Part shown: positions 1 to 7,392 of the stretch, piece by piece
Layout: the number at the start of each line of letters is the position of its first letter
How positions within the stretch are numbered: the stretch's first letter is position 1
Assembly (NCBI RefSeq): GCF_963975745.1
Contig: NZ_CAXBIB010000015.1
Location: 29,750-93,749, forward strand
Direction of reading: 5' to 3'
Length of the DNA stretch: 64,000 nucleotides
Source: Parvibaculum sp963975745
Lineage (GTDB): Bacteria > Pseudomonadota > Alphaproteobacteria > Parvibaculales > Parvibaculaceae
The notes under the pieces: model-generated
What the model was told of the DNA's origin: nothing
What the model saw: the letters and a program-made list of their open reading frames with translations, nothing else
The model's database searches: none
Position numbers and translations under genes: made by a program

Positions 1-230
1 TGCGGTCGCTGCCGGAAGGGCGGACGCCGACCGCCGCCGACTGGAAAAGACTGTCGGCAAGCTGGAAGGCCGAACTCGACGAGCGCATCGCGGGTCTGGT
101 CGCGCTGCGCGATCATCTGGATGGCTGTATTGGCTGCGGCTGCCTTTCGGTCGCCGCCTGTCCGCTGCGCAATCCGGACGACGTCCTGTCGAAACAGGGG
201 CCGGGCGCGCATCTGCTGCGCCGGGACTAA
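1..230 (+). CDS. soxR: Redox-sensitive transcriptional activator SoxR, C-terminal part (5' end outside window)
   Basis: The reading frame enters at base 3 and stops with TAA at 228-230, giving 75 C-terminal residues. They contain the SoxR iron-sulphur signature CIGCGCLSVAAC (C-x2-C-x-C-x5-C), which in this MerR-family regulator holds the [2Fe-2S] cluster whose oxidation switches on target promoters. The preceding stretch with GRTPTAADW and HLDGC matches the SoxR dimerisation helix and linker. The DNA-binding N-terminus lies upstream of the window. No soxS or obvious SoxR operator is visible here; in alphaproteobacteria SoxR usually acts directly on efflux or redox genes. Identification is firm; its regulon cannot be read from this window. 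Confidence 0.93.
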   Translation, partial: RSLPEGRTPTAADWKRLSASWKAELDERIAGLVALRDHLDGCIGCGCLSVAACPLRNPDDVLSKQGPGAHLLRRD

Positions 231-333
231 GGCTCTGTCTGCGCTGGGCGCGGGGGTAGCTCTCGCCTGTCCCGGATGCTCGCCCGAAGACGGGAAGCGT
301 GAAGCCGCGGGAATCGGCACAGACGAGAGCCAT

Positions 334-364
334 GCGAACGGTGGAGGGAACCGTTCGCCGTTTT
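334..364 (+). terminator. Intrinsic terminator downstream of soxR
   Basis: A perfect 9-bp stem (GCGAACGGT at 334-342 with ACCGTTCGC at 350-358, 7-nt loop) is followed by CGTTTT on the + strand. It lies about 100 nt past the soxR stop and just before the converging DUF2147 stop at 373. The short T run makes it a moderate-strength call. The rest of 231-372 holds nothing else I recognise. Confidence 0.5.
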
Positions 365-372
365 GCCGTTGC

Positions 373-813
373 TTACTCGACGCGTTCCCAGGTCTGGGTG
401 CGGCTCATCATGCCGCGCGATCCCTTGACGTCGAGCTTCTGTCCGCCGTCCGCCAGGGCGATGCTGGCCTTGGCGGTGCCACCGGTTGCCGGCCGGAGGA
501 TCGTGCCGCCGCCCCAGCCGCCGCTTTCGGGCTTGAGGTCCCACAGGATCACCATGCCGACAAGCGGCTGATTCTTCCGTGTACCCTCGCATTTCGCACA
601 GTTCGTTTCGGTGGCGCCGGCCAGCAGTTCGACGACCGTGCCTTCGAGCGTGCCGCCCGTTTCGGCGATCTCGACGATCGTGTTGGGGGCGCCGGTGTCG
701 GGATGGAAGGTACGCCACTTGCCGATGGGCGATGAGGTGTCGGCGGCCGCCGGCAGGGCCAGTGCCGCGGTCAGCAGCAGGGCGGTGCCGAAGCTTCGCA
801 TTGTCATGGTCAT
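373..813 (-). CDS. Secreted DUF2147 family protein (copy 1 of a tandem pair)
   Basis: 146-residue protein with a signal peptide: MTMTMRSFG, then a hydrophobic stretch ending LPAAADT. The mature part has the DUF2147 pattern: GKWRTFHPDTGAP, EIAE..GTLEG, a C-x2-C pair (NCAKC) followed by KNQPLVGMVILWDL, and a C-terminal TQTWERVE. The family is periplasmic or secreted with a small lipocalin-like beta-barrel fold and no established biochemical role. The start at 813 is preferred over the longer frame because GGGAGA lies 6 nt upstream and the signal peptide begins there. The neighbour at 839-1273 is a paralogue in the same direction, 25 nt upstream, so the two are probably cotranscribed. Confidence 0.85.
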   Translation of the reverse strand: MTMTMRSFGTALLLTAALALPAAADTSSPIGKWRTFHPDTGAPNTIVEIAETGGTLEGTVVELLAGATETNCAKCEGTRKNQPLVGMVILWDLKPESGGWGGGTILRPATGGTAKASIALADGGQKLDVKGSRGMMSRTQTWERVE

Positions 814-838
814 GTCTGTCTCCCGGTTGTCGGTCGCG

Positions 839-1273
839 TCACTCGATACGGTCCCAGGTCTGCGCCACGCGGAGCGGTCCGCGGCCGCTGATGATCTTGA
901 GCGCCTTGCCGCCATTTTCGAGTTCGATCCGGGCGCCGTTGATCATGCCGGTGGCCGGGCGGAGAATGACGGCGTTCCAGCCGCCGCTGACCGGCGTGAC
1001 GTCCCAGAGAATCACCATGCCGGCCAGCGGCTGGTTCTTGCGCTCGCCGACGCAGTTCCAGCAGACCGCATCGGCCGGTCCGTCCGCAAGTTCGGCGATC
1101 CGGCCTTCGAGTTCACCGTTCTTGTCGGCGATCTCGATGATCATGTGTGCGGCGCCGGTCTGTGGGTGGAGCATCCGCCACGTTCCGACGGGCGAATGGC
1201 TGTCGGCGGCTGCCGCCGGGACGGTCAGCGTCGCTGTGAGCAGCAGCGCGGCTGCGGTCGATCGAAATGCCAT
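839..1273 (-). CDS. Secreted DUF2147 family protein (copy 2 of a tandem pair)
   Basis: 144-residue paralogue of the downstream gene: signal peptide MAFRSTAAALLLTATLTVPA, then GTWRMLHPQTGAAH, a C-x2-C pair (CWNC), KNQPLAGMVILWDV, SGGWN and TQTWDRIE. The shared order of motifs shows a tandem duplication. Both are predicted to be exported; function in the family is unknown. The start at 1273 is chosen because GGAG lies 8 nt upstream; a longer frame to 1291 has no comparable ribosome-binding site. A Pho-box-like repeat pointing toward this gene lies 190-220 bp upstream, but the same repeat sits in non-promoter positions elsewhere, so regulation by PhoB is only a possibility. Confidence 0.85.
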   Translation of the reverse strand: MAFRSTAAALLLTATLTVPAAAADSHSPVGTWRMLHPQTGAAHMIIEIADKNGELEGRIAELADGPADAVCWNCVGERKNQPLAGMVILWDVTPVSGGWNAVILRPATGMINGARIELENGGKALKIISGRGPLRVAQTWDRIE

Positions 1274-1387
1274 GTTCCGTACTCCGGTCATATAGTGACA
1301 TTACGAGTGCCAATATATGCGCATCCGGCGAGTTTGCCAAGCCCTCACCGGCCGGTAGCGGACAGGTCAGTCCTGCTGTCTTGAAAC

Positions 1388-1497
1388 GGGGACAAGTCGG
1401 CGGTGAAGCGGGAATAAATGGTACTTGTCCCCGCCCGGACCCCCGGGGACAAGTTGATTTGTGACAGTTTTTTGACAGTTCCGTGACAGAGGGGGGG
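1388..1497 (-). repeat. Composite repeat copy 1: triple CTGTCA array plus three ACTTGTCCCC decamers
   Basis: On the minus strand three CTGTCA hexamers sit at 1489-1484, 1478-1473 and 1467-1462, exactly 11 bp apart, preceded by a run of C. Downstream are three 10-mers: ACTTGTCCCC (1454-1445), GGGGACAAGT (1432-1423) and ACTTGTCCCC (1397-1388), able to form alternative hairpins. Copies 2 (7231-7368) and 3 (33087-33213) share the array and decamers. The array resembles a Pho box (CTGTCAT, 4 nt, CTGTCAT). The region 1274-1736 otherwise holds only the terminator and inverted repeat listed separately. Confidence 0.75.
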
Positions 1498-1526
1498 TCT
1501 GCTGTCGATTCCGCTGTCGTTTCGGA

Positions 1527-1556
1527 CAAAAAAAGGGGGAGGGCCAAGCCCTCCCC
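1527..1556 (-). terminator. Intrinsic terminator of the CsgG/HfaB-like gene
   Basis: Read on the minus strand: GGGGAGGGC, loop TTG, GCCCTCCCC (a perfect 9-bp stem), immediately followed by CTTTTTTT. This is a textbook rho-independent terminator, 180 nt past the stop of the minus-strand gene at 1737-2807. Confidence 0.85.
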
Positions 1557-1678
1557 GAGTGATCTTCCGTGGGCGGAACGAAACCGTTTCGTGCCGCATC
1601 GGTTTGGCGGACAAGCTCCGCGCGGGCTCTCATCGTCTGACCGGAGGCCGACCAGGTGCAGACGGGATGAGGGGGGAA

Positions 1679-1720
1679 GCCGATGACACCGCGCTCGATT
1701 TTCGTTTCGGTGTCATCGGC
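1679..1720. repeat. 12-bp perfect inverted repeat with 18-nt spacer
   Basis: GCCGATGACACC (1679-1690) and GGTGTCATCGGC (1709-1720) are exact reverse complements. The structure lies 17-58 nt past the stop of the minus-strand gene at 1737, so it may be a 3' RNA hairpin protecting the transcript or part of a double terminator. There is no adjacent T run. A protein-binding palindrome is the alternative. Confidence 0.6.
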
Positions 1721-1736
1721 AATCGGGGTTGAGACT

Positions 1737-2807
1737 TCAGTTCAGGCCGCCGCGCAGGCTGCCGCTTTCGAAGACCGGTTCGCTGTAATAGGCATACGGA
1801 TCATTGTCGACGCTGGCAGCGCGGGCCGGGCGGGCCGCCGCGGCAGGTGCTTCGGCAACGCGCTGGCGGCTGGCGGCCGGCTGCACGGCTTGCGGATTGG
1901 CCTGGCGGTAGTCGATCTGGCCCATCGGATCCTTGTTGCCGGGGAAGCGCACGCAGTCGCTCGGATTGGCGCCGTAAAGCGGCACCAGCAGCTTCAGCAC
2001 GGCGCGTTCGATGACCGAGCGCACGGCGAGCTGGATCGGCTCCTGGCCACCGCTGCCCGCGCCGATCGAGAACAGGTTGCCGCCGAAGAAGTCGAACACA
2101 CCGGCGCGGATCTCGCGGCCGACGATCTGCTTCTGGTAGGAAACATAGTCGACGACTTCGAGCGTGCGGCTGTTCACCAGGCGCAGGTCGAGACCGATAT
2201 TCATCACGAAGGCCGAGGCCGATGCATTGGCCGCCGCGCCCATGTCGCCGCCTTCGGCGAAGCCGGCATTGATGCCGCCCGAATGGATGTTGAAGTTGAG
2301 TTCGGTAATGCCGCCGACGAGGTAATAGTCGCTGCCGCGGATCTCGCCCGCATAGATCTTGCGGTAATCGTCTTCCGGGCCGCCGTCGCCGATCAACTTG
2401 TTGTTGGTGTATTTCAGTTCGAGCTCGGTGATCGCCGTGTCGTAGCGCTCGACCAGCGGCACGCCGGCCTTGCCGAGTGCCGACATCGCCATCAGCGAGG
2501 CGCCCTGCGTGATCTTCATGCCGGTGCCGTCGGCTTCCTGCTTGCCGGTGTAGTCGCGAATGTTGCCGACCGCGATGCGCGTCGCTGCGGCCGTGCCCGG
2601 AACATGGCCGGCCAGGCAACGCAGTGCGTTCGAATAGGGCGTTTCATTGGTGATGACCGGCGCGTTTCCGATCGGCGTCGCATAGCGGCCATCCGATCCG
2701 GCGTTTGCGCTGACGCAGCCGGTGAGGGCGAATGCCATGGCAAGGGCGCCCAACGTCCGCTTGGGCAGTCCCTTGTTCGTCGCGATCGACAGAGCCGTTG
2801 AAAACAC
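1737..2807 (-). CDS. CsgG/HfaB-family outer-membrane lipoprotein
   Basis: 356-residue lipoprotein. GTG start at 2807 is supported by AGGAGG 5-6 nt upstream. The N-terminus has K/R residues, then LGALAMAFALTGC with a lipobox (LTGC), so cleavage and lipidation at that Cys are expected. The mature region matches the CsgG fold: IAVGNIRDYTGKQ, SALGKAGVPLVERYD, DYYLVGGITELNFN, VNSRTLEVVDYVSYQKQI, ending in a Pro/Ala-rich tail. CsgG forms the curli secretion pore; HfaB of Caulobacter helps anchor holdfast. No curli subunit or hfaA/hfaD gene is adjacent, so the exported substrate is unknown. Monocistronic, with its own terminator. Confidence 0.75.
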   Translation of the reverse strand: MFSTALSIATNKGLPKRTLGALAMAFALTGCVSANAGSDGRYATPIGNAPVITNETPYSNALRCLAGHVPGTAAATRIAVGNIRDYTGKQEADGTGMKITQGASLMAMSALGKAGVPLVERYDTAITELELKYTNNKLIGDGGPEDDYRKIYAGEIRGSDYYLVGGITELNFNIHSGGINAGFAEGGDMGAAANASASAFVMNIGLDLRLVNSRTLEVVDYVSYQKQIVGREIRAGVFDFFGGNLFSIGAGSGGQEPIQLAVRSVIERAVLKLLVPLYGANPSDCVRFPGNKDPMGQIDYRQANPQAVQPAASRQRVAEAPAAAARPARAASVDNDPYAYYSEPVFESGSLRGGLN

Positions 2808-3188
2808 TTTGGCCTCCTGATGGTCATCGGTCGTCCGGTTGGCGCTGGCGATCATTGTTTTTTGATTCTGCCGGCGCGCCGCCGACCGTTCGGTTGCCAA
2901 GGGGATTGCAACCGGTGTGCCAGCCGTTACGTTTCATTAAGACTTGCGAAAGAGTCGCGGTTTTCGGGCATTTTCGGCGCCCGGCCAGTTAATATCTCGC
3001 GGTTGGGCAATCATGTTGCCGCGGCCGGTCGGGTTTGCGTCCCGCCTGGAGACGTAAACAAGGCGTTAACGCCGTGCAGCATTGATACAATCGCCGCCCG
3101 TTCGAATGAATGCCGGTTGCGGGATCGCGTCATGCGGGTGAAACTCCGCGCGAATTTGTAAACCTTAACGACCAAGGAGCCGACGGTT
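2808..3188. other. Divergent intergenic region with a 7-bp hairpin
   Basis: 381 nt between the lipoprotein gene (minus) and the isomerase gene (plus) must hold both promoters. I see a perfect inverted repeat CGGTTGC (2891-2897) / GCAACCG (2908-2914) about 85 nt upstream of the lipoprotein start, and the AAGGAG site for the isomerase at 3174. No tRNA, riboswitch or clear -35/-10 pair could be read. Confidence 0.4.
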
Positions 3189-3791
3189 TTGGCGACGCTC
3201 GAATTCTTCTTCGACTGCTCCAGCCCCTGGACCTATCTCGCCTTCAGCCGCATCGAGGCGCTGGCCGAGCGGACGGGAACGACGATCGACTGGCGGCCGA
3301 TCCTGGTCGGCGGCGTCTTCAACGCGGTTAACGAAAGCGTCTACGAGGCGCGGGCCAATCCGCACCCGGTCAAGGGCCGCTATTACGTCAAGGACCTGGC
3401 CGACTGGGCGCGCTATTGCGGCATCGAGATCGGCCGCCCGCCGGTGTTCCCGGTCCGCTCGGTCGATGCAATGCGCGCTGCGATCGTGGCGCAGGACGCG
3501 GGCAAGCTGCCAGCTTTTGCCTGGGCGACTTTCCGCAGCTATTGGGGCGATCTCAAGGATATCAGCCAGCCGGATGTGCTGGCCGAAATCTGTGCCACGG
3601 TCGGGCTCGATTGGGAAACGGTCAGCAGCCGGATCAAGGAGAGCGACGTCAAGGACCGGTTGCGCGGCAATACCGAGGAACTGATCGCGCGTGGCGGTTT
3701 CGGATCGCCGACCATGTTCGTCAACAAGACCGACATGTATTTCGGCAATGACCGGTTGCCACTGGTCGAGGCGGCATTGACGCATGGCTGA
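3189..3791 (+). CDS. 2-hydroxychromene-2-carboxylate isomerase / DsbA-like (kappa-GST) family protein
   Basis: 200 residues with the thioredoxin-like DsbA/HCCA-isomerase pattern: LEFFFDCSSPWTYLA at the N-terminus (Ser in place of the DsbA active-site Cys), a helical insert, and GGFGSPTMFVNKTDMYFGNDRLPLVE at the C-terminus (cis-Pro loop and final helix). HCCA isomerases use glutathione to isomerise 2-hydroxychromene-2-carboxylate in naphthalene degradation, but many relatives act on other substrates and no naphthalene genes are near. The TTG start is supported by AAGGAG 10 nt upstream. It overlaps the rhomboid gene by 8 nt, so the two are cotranscribed. Confidence 0.82.
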   Translation: MATLEFFFDCSSPWTYLAFSRIEALAERTGTTIDWRPILVGGVFNAVNESVYEARANPHPVKGRYYVKDLADWARYCGIEIGRPPVFPVRSVDAMRAAIVAQDAGKLPAFAWATFRSYWGDLKDISQPDVLAEICATVGLDWETVSSRIKESDVKDRLRGNTEELIARGGFGSPTMFVNKTDMYFGNDRLPLVEAALTHG

Positions 3792-4584
3792 TCCGCGGAT
3801 GGGCGAGGTTCAGCCCTTCAGGGAACCGCCGGCGTTCAATGCGCCGGGCGCCGTGCTGGCACTGCTGGCGGCCATTGTCGGCATTCATCTGCTGATCGAA
3901 TGGCTGCCGTCCGAAGCACAGCGCGATGTGCTTTTTCTCTTTGCGCTGTTTCCTCTGCGCTATGCCGGCGGGGTGGAGGGCTTGCCGGGCGGGCTTGCCG
4001 CCGATTTCTTGACGCCCATCACCTATACATTTCTGCATGGGGGCTGGACACACCTGATCGTCAATTCGGTCTGGCTGCTCGCCTTCGGCGCGCCGATCGC
4101 CCGGCGTTTCGGCGCGGCGCGCTTCTTTGTCTTCTATTTCATCTGCGGTGCGGCCGGCGCGCTTCTTCATGTGGCGATCTATCCCGCCTCGCCGATACCG
4201 GTGGTCGGTGCGTCGGCTGCGATCTCGGGGTTGATGGGTGGCGCGGCCCGTTTCGTGTTTCTCGGTGACGGGCCGCTCGGCGCTCTCGGTGGGCAGGGGA
4301 TCGGCGGCGCGCCGCGGCGCCGTGCCGGTATCCTCGCCTCGCTCACCGACAAGCGGACGCTGATCTTTGTCGGCGTCTGGATCGGCCTCAACTGGCTTTT
4401 CGGGGCGACGGCGCTCTCCGGCGCATTGGGCGTGACGGCACAAGTCGCCTGGGAAGCGCATCTCGGCGGCTTCCTGGCCGGTCTGCTGCTTTTCGGCCTG
4501 TTCGATCCGATCCGCTATTCGGCCTCGGGCGGTCCCGGCAATGTCGATTACGGCGAGTGGCTGGGCAAGGATCGCGAGGAATAG
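3784..4584 (+). CDS. Rhomboid family intramembrane serine protease
   Basis: 266 residues with about six hydrophobic helices. Rhomboid landmarks are all present: HGGWTHLIVN (His90, Asn94, oxyanion helix), GASAAISG with catalytic Ser144 at the start of a helix, and EAHLGGFLAG with catalytic His226. The loop around residues 160-185 (GDGPLGALGG...RRRAG) is long and charged and likely cytoplasmic or extramembrane. Rhomboids cut transmembrane helices within the lipid bilayer; the substrate cannot be inferred. The start overlaps the end of the isomerase gene by 8 nt, a translational-coupling arrangement. Confidence 0.9.
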   Translation: MADPRMGEVQPFREPPAFNAPGAVLALLAAIVGIHLLIEWLPSEAQRDVLFLFALFPLRYAGGVEGLPGGLAADFLTPITYTFLHGGWTHLIVNSVWLLAFGAPIARRFGAARFFVFYFICGAAGALLHVAIYPASPIPVVGASAAISGLMGGAARFVFLGDGPLGALGGQGIGGAPRRRAGILASLTDKRTLIFVGVWIGLNWLFGATALSGALGVTAQVAWEAHLGGFLAGLLLFGLFDPIRYSASGGPGNVDYGEWLGKDREE

Positions 4585-4668
4585 CGGCGGCAGTTGATTC
4601 TCGCGCTTCCGTAACCACATCAATAGCGTGGCCTTTGACGGGCGCAGATATTCAGGAGGAGACCCCCC

Positions 4669-5001
4669 ATGAGCGACACATCAGCCCATTCGGAGCCGCA
4701 TCCGGACACCTCGCAAGCCGATGGTGCGACGCCGGCATCCGGCCGCCGCGATTTGTGGATGCGGCTGCTTTATATGGTCGTGTTCTGGTTTCTCGGCAAT
4801 GTCGCCTTCTCGGTCGCCATTTTTCTCGGCGCCGTGCAATTCGTCGTCATTCTTGTGACGGGTGAGAAGAACGAGGAGTTGCGCGCCTTCAGCCGCAATC
4901 TCGTGCAATATGTCTGGGAATGCCTTGCCTTCGTGATTTTCGCCCGCGAGGACAAGCCGTTTCCGCTCGGCAAGTTTCCGTCGGTCAGCGCCGACGGCTG
5001 A
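4669..5001 (+). CDS. DUF4389 small membrane protein
   Basis: 110 residues. A polar N-terminus rich in S, H, P and D (residues 1-28) precedes two hydrophobic segments (LLYMVVFWFLGNVAFSVAIF and AVQFVVILVTG) and the DUF4389-like NEELRAFSRNLVQYVWE followed by PFPLGKFP. The function of the family is unknown. The ATG is preceded by CAGGAGGAGA. The 3' end overlaps the converging TetR gene by 17 nt, so transcripts of the two are antisense at their ends. Confidence 0.78.
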   Translation: MSDTSAHSEPHPDTSQADGATPASGRRDLWMRLLYMVVFWFLGNVAFSVAIFLGAVQFVVILVTGEKNEELRAFSRNLVQYVWECLAFVIFAREDKPFPLGKFPSVSADG

Positions 5002-5668
5002 AGCCTTCGTATTTTGCCAGGCCCTTTGGCGTCAGCAGGCCGCGCAGGATGGCGCCGGCCGTGACGCCAAAGCGTCTTTCGGCGGCCTCGGCGCTCAGGT
5101 GAAAGCCCGCGAGTTCGAGGCTGCACAATCCGTGCACCGTCGCCCAGAGCGCGTCGGCGATGACAGCCGGATCGGCGTCGGCCGACATGCTGCCCTCCGC
5201 GATGCAGGCCTCGATCGCATCCAGCAGGTTCTGATATGACGGGTGGCGCGCGATGCTGCGTGCCGCCGGTTCGTTCGGCGCAGGTTCGTTGTGGCGCAGC
5301 GCGGCCGGAACCGGCAATGTCGCGCTGATCATCAGCGCATAGTAGGACGGGTTCTTCAGTGCGAAGTCGCGATAGGCACGCGAGAGATTGGCGAGCCAGA
5401 GGATCGGCTCGGGATCGCGGGGCACCGCCTGTTGTGCGGCCGCCAGGCGATCAAAGGCTTCCTCGAACAATGCCGTGATCAGACCTTCCTTGCCGCCAAA
5501 GGCCGTGTAGACCGCCATCGTCGAGGCGCCGACTTTCGTCGCCAGCTTGCGCAGCGAAATTGCATCCGGCCCGCCATGCATCAGCATCTCGCTCGCAGCG
5601 TCCAGCAGGGCGTCGCGTTGGGCGTTGCGGCGGTTTTCGGCGGAGCTCGATGTTGTTTCGGCGTTCAT
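4985..5668 (-). CDS. TetR/AcrR family regulator, divergent from the carotenoid oxygenase
   Basis: 227 residues. The N-terminal helix-turn-helix (about 15-65) reads ALLDAASEMLMHGGPDAISL, KLATKVGASTMAVYTAFGGKEGLI. The C-terminal half (YRDFALKNPSYYALMI, ADALWATVHGLCSLELAGF) matches the WHG-type ligand domain of TetR proteins. It is transcribed away from the carotenoid oxygenase at 5775 across a 106-nt gap containing a strong palindrome (5713-5738), the expected arrangement for a local repressor. The ligand is unknown; an apocarotenoid or stilbene-like aromatic would be logical but is inference. Confidence 0.88.
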   Translation of the reverse strand: MNAETTSSSAENRRNAQRDALLDAASEMLMHGGPDAISLRKLATKVGASTMAVYTAFGGKEGLITALFEEAFDRLAAAQQAVPRDPEPILWLANLSRAYRDFALKNPSYYALMISATLPVPAALRHNEPAPNEPAARSIARHPSYQNLLDAIEACIAEGSMSADADPAVIADALWATVHGLCSLELAGFHLSAEAAERRFGVTAGAILRGLLTPKGLAKYEGFSRRR

Positions 5669-5712
5669 GCGTTTCTCTATCGGGCAGGCTTGACCTTCTG
5701 TCCAGCGCTAAC

Positions 5713-5738
5713 TATAACACCACTATAACAGTGTTATA
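5713..5738. promoter_or_regulatory. Candidate TetR operator
   Basis: TATAACAC (5713-5720) and GTGTTATA (5731-5738) form a perfect 8-bp inverted repeat with a 10-bp AT-rich centre, in an otherwise GC-rich region. It lies midway between the divergent TetR and carotenoid oxygenase starts, about 37 nt before the oxygenase ATG, and probably overlaps both promoters. Binding by the adjacent TetR is inferred from position. Confidence 0.65.
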
Positions 5739-5774
5739 ATTCTGGCATGCTGCCAGATCCGGGAGGAGCGCACA

Positions 5775-7202
5775 ATGTCCAAGCCCTATCCGAACAATCC
5801 ATTCCTGCAGGCCAATTTCGCGCCTGTGATGGCCGAGTGCGATGCGCCGGAGCTCGTCGTTCACGGCGAATTGCCGGCGACGCTTGCCGGTACGCTTTAC
5901 CGCAACGGTCCCAATCCGATGTATCCGCCGAGCGGCCATCAGCATCACTGGTTTCTCGGTGAGGGCATGATCCACGCCGTTCATGTCGAGAACGGCAAGG
6001 CCAGCTATCGCAACCGCTGGGTGCGGACCGCGCAGTACGAGGCGCAACGCAAGGCGGGCGAGCGTCTGCTGTCCACTGCCTTTGGCGAGCCGCCACGGCC
6101 GGGCGGCGAACAGATCAAACACAATGTCGCCAACACCAATGTCGTCTGGCATGCCGGCAAGCTGCTGGCGCTGGACGAAGGCAGTTCACCTGTCGCGATG
6201 GATGGCGACACGCTGGAGACCAGCGGCCCATGGACCTTCGAAGGAAAATATCTGGGGCCGATGACGGCGCATCCGAAGTTCGATCCGAAAACCGGCGAGA
6301 TGCTTTTCTTCGGCTACATGGCGGCGGGGCCGGGATCGCCCGACATTTCCTACCAGGTCGTCGATGCGTCCGGAAAGCTGACGCGCAGCGAGACCTTCAA
6401 GGCGCCCTATGCCAGCATGGTCCACGACTTCATCACGACCGACGAACATGTGATCTTTCCGATCTTTCCGGCGACGATCGATGTCGAGCGCATCATGAAG
6501 GGCGGGCCGGTGATCGCTTGGGATCCGGATGCCGGCACGCATATCGGCATCATGGCGCGCAATGCGGGCACCGATACAATCCGCTGGTTCAAGGGCGAGC
6601 CCTGTTATGTCTATCACCCGATGAACGCCTATACGACGCATGAAGGCGGGCGCACGCGCGTCGTTGCCGACATGATGAAGTACAGCCGCGTGCCGCTCTT
6701 CCCGAGCGCCGACGGCAAGAAGGCGCCGCCCAGCCTCAGCGACGAGCAAGGTCAGCTGGTGCGCTGGACGTTCGATCTCGACAGCAATTCGGACAGCTAC
6801 AGCGAAGAAGCGCTAACGGATCTCGGCGGCGAGTTTCCGCGTCTCGACGAACGCTTCGCCGGACTCGGTTACCGGCACGGCTACTACGCGGCGACGAAAC
6901 GTCCGCCCGAGCCGGGATCGTCGTTCGATACTTTCGTCCATATCGATCTGTCGAACGGCAAGCGGCGCGAATGGGAACCGGGTGCCGGCAAGTATGTGCA
7001 TGAGCCGGTTTTCGTGCCGCGCAAGGAAGGCGCGGCAGAGGGCGACGGCTTCCTTGTGTCGCTGGTCTACGACACGGCGCGCAATCTCAGCGATTTCGTG
7101 GTGCTCGACACCGACGATCTTTCGAAGGGTCCGATCGCACGTGTCGAGATGCCGACGCGCGTGCCTTACGGCTTTCATGGCAACTGGCGGAATGCCAACT
7201 GA
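5775..7202 (+). CDS. Carotenoid oxygenase family dioxygenase (RPE65/lignostilbene-type)
   Basis: 475 residues, the usual length. N-terminal LPATLAGTLYRNGPNP and HHWFLGEGMIHAV are family signatures. The four His ligands of the non-haem Fe(II) are visible at 166 (MTAHPKFD), 217 (SMVHDF), 281 (YHPMNAY) and 468 (GFHGNW). The enzyme cleaves a C=C bond of a carotenoid, apocarotenoid or stilbene with O2 to give two carbonyl products. No carotenoid biosynthesis genes are nearby, so lignostilbene or scavenged carotenoid cleavage is as likely. GGGAGGAG lies 7-14 nt upstream. Probably repressed by the divergent TetR protein. Confidence 0.92.
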   Translation: MSKPYPNNPFLQANFAPVMAECDAPELVVHGELPATLAGTLYRNGPNPMYPPSGHQHHWFLGEGMIHAVHVENGKASYRNRWVRTAQYEAQRKAGERLLSTAFGEPPRPGGEQIKHNVANTNVVWHAGKLLALDEGSSPVAMDGDTLETSGPWTFEGKYLGPMTAHPKFDPKTGEMLFFGYMAAGPGSPDISYQVVDASGKLTRSETFKAPYASMVHDFITTDEHVIFPIFPATIDVERIMKGGPVIAWDPDAGTHIGIMARNAGTDTIRWFKGEPCYVYHPMNAYTTHEGGRTRVVADMMKYSRVPLFPSADGKKAPPSLSDEQGQLVRWTFDLDSNSDSYSEEALTDLGGEFPRLDERFAGLGYRHGYYAATKRPPEPGSSFDTFVHIDLSNGKRREWEPGAGKYVHEPVFVPRKEGAAEGDGFLVSLVYDTARNLSDFVVLDTDDLSKGPIARVEMPTRVPYGFHGNWRNAN

Positions 7203-7230
7203 GGCGGTTTATCTCCGCTTTTGGCAGCGA

Positions 7231-7368
7231 CTGTCATCGAACTGTCAAAAAAACTGTCACAAACTGGATCGGGGCGCTGACAGATGAGGTTTCGGAGGCG
7301 GGGATAAGTCGCACTTATCCCCGGCTTCGATATTGCGGCGCAAAAAATGCCCGCAAGTTATCCCCGGT
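7231..7368 (+). repeat. Composite repeat copy 2, between converging genes
   Basis: CTGTCA units at 7231-7236, 7242-7247 and 7254-7259 (11 and 12 bp apart). A perfect hairpin follows: GGGGATAAGT (7300-7309), CGC, ACTTATCCCC (7313-7322), and then AGTTATCCCC near 7357-7366. The element lies between the 3' end of the carotenoid oxygenase and the 3' end of the minus-strand gene at 7393, so it cannot be an ordinary promoter for either. It could act as a bidirectional 3' element or terminator, although there is no T run. Confidence 0.75.
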
Positions 7369-7392
7369 CCAAAGACGGGTGCGGCATCCGAA

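Noticed and set aside
1462..1489. Evenly spaced CTGTCA units as a CRISPR array
   Set aside because: Three 6-bp units at an 11-bp period with no spacers; no cas genes.
7300..7322. GGGGATAAGT-CGC-ACTTATCCCC as a DnaA-box pair
   Set aside because: TTATCCCC lacks the -ACA of the DnaA box; the decamers appear only with the CTGTCA repeat and are better treated as part of it.
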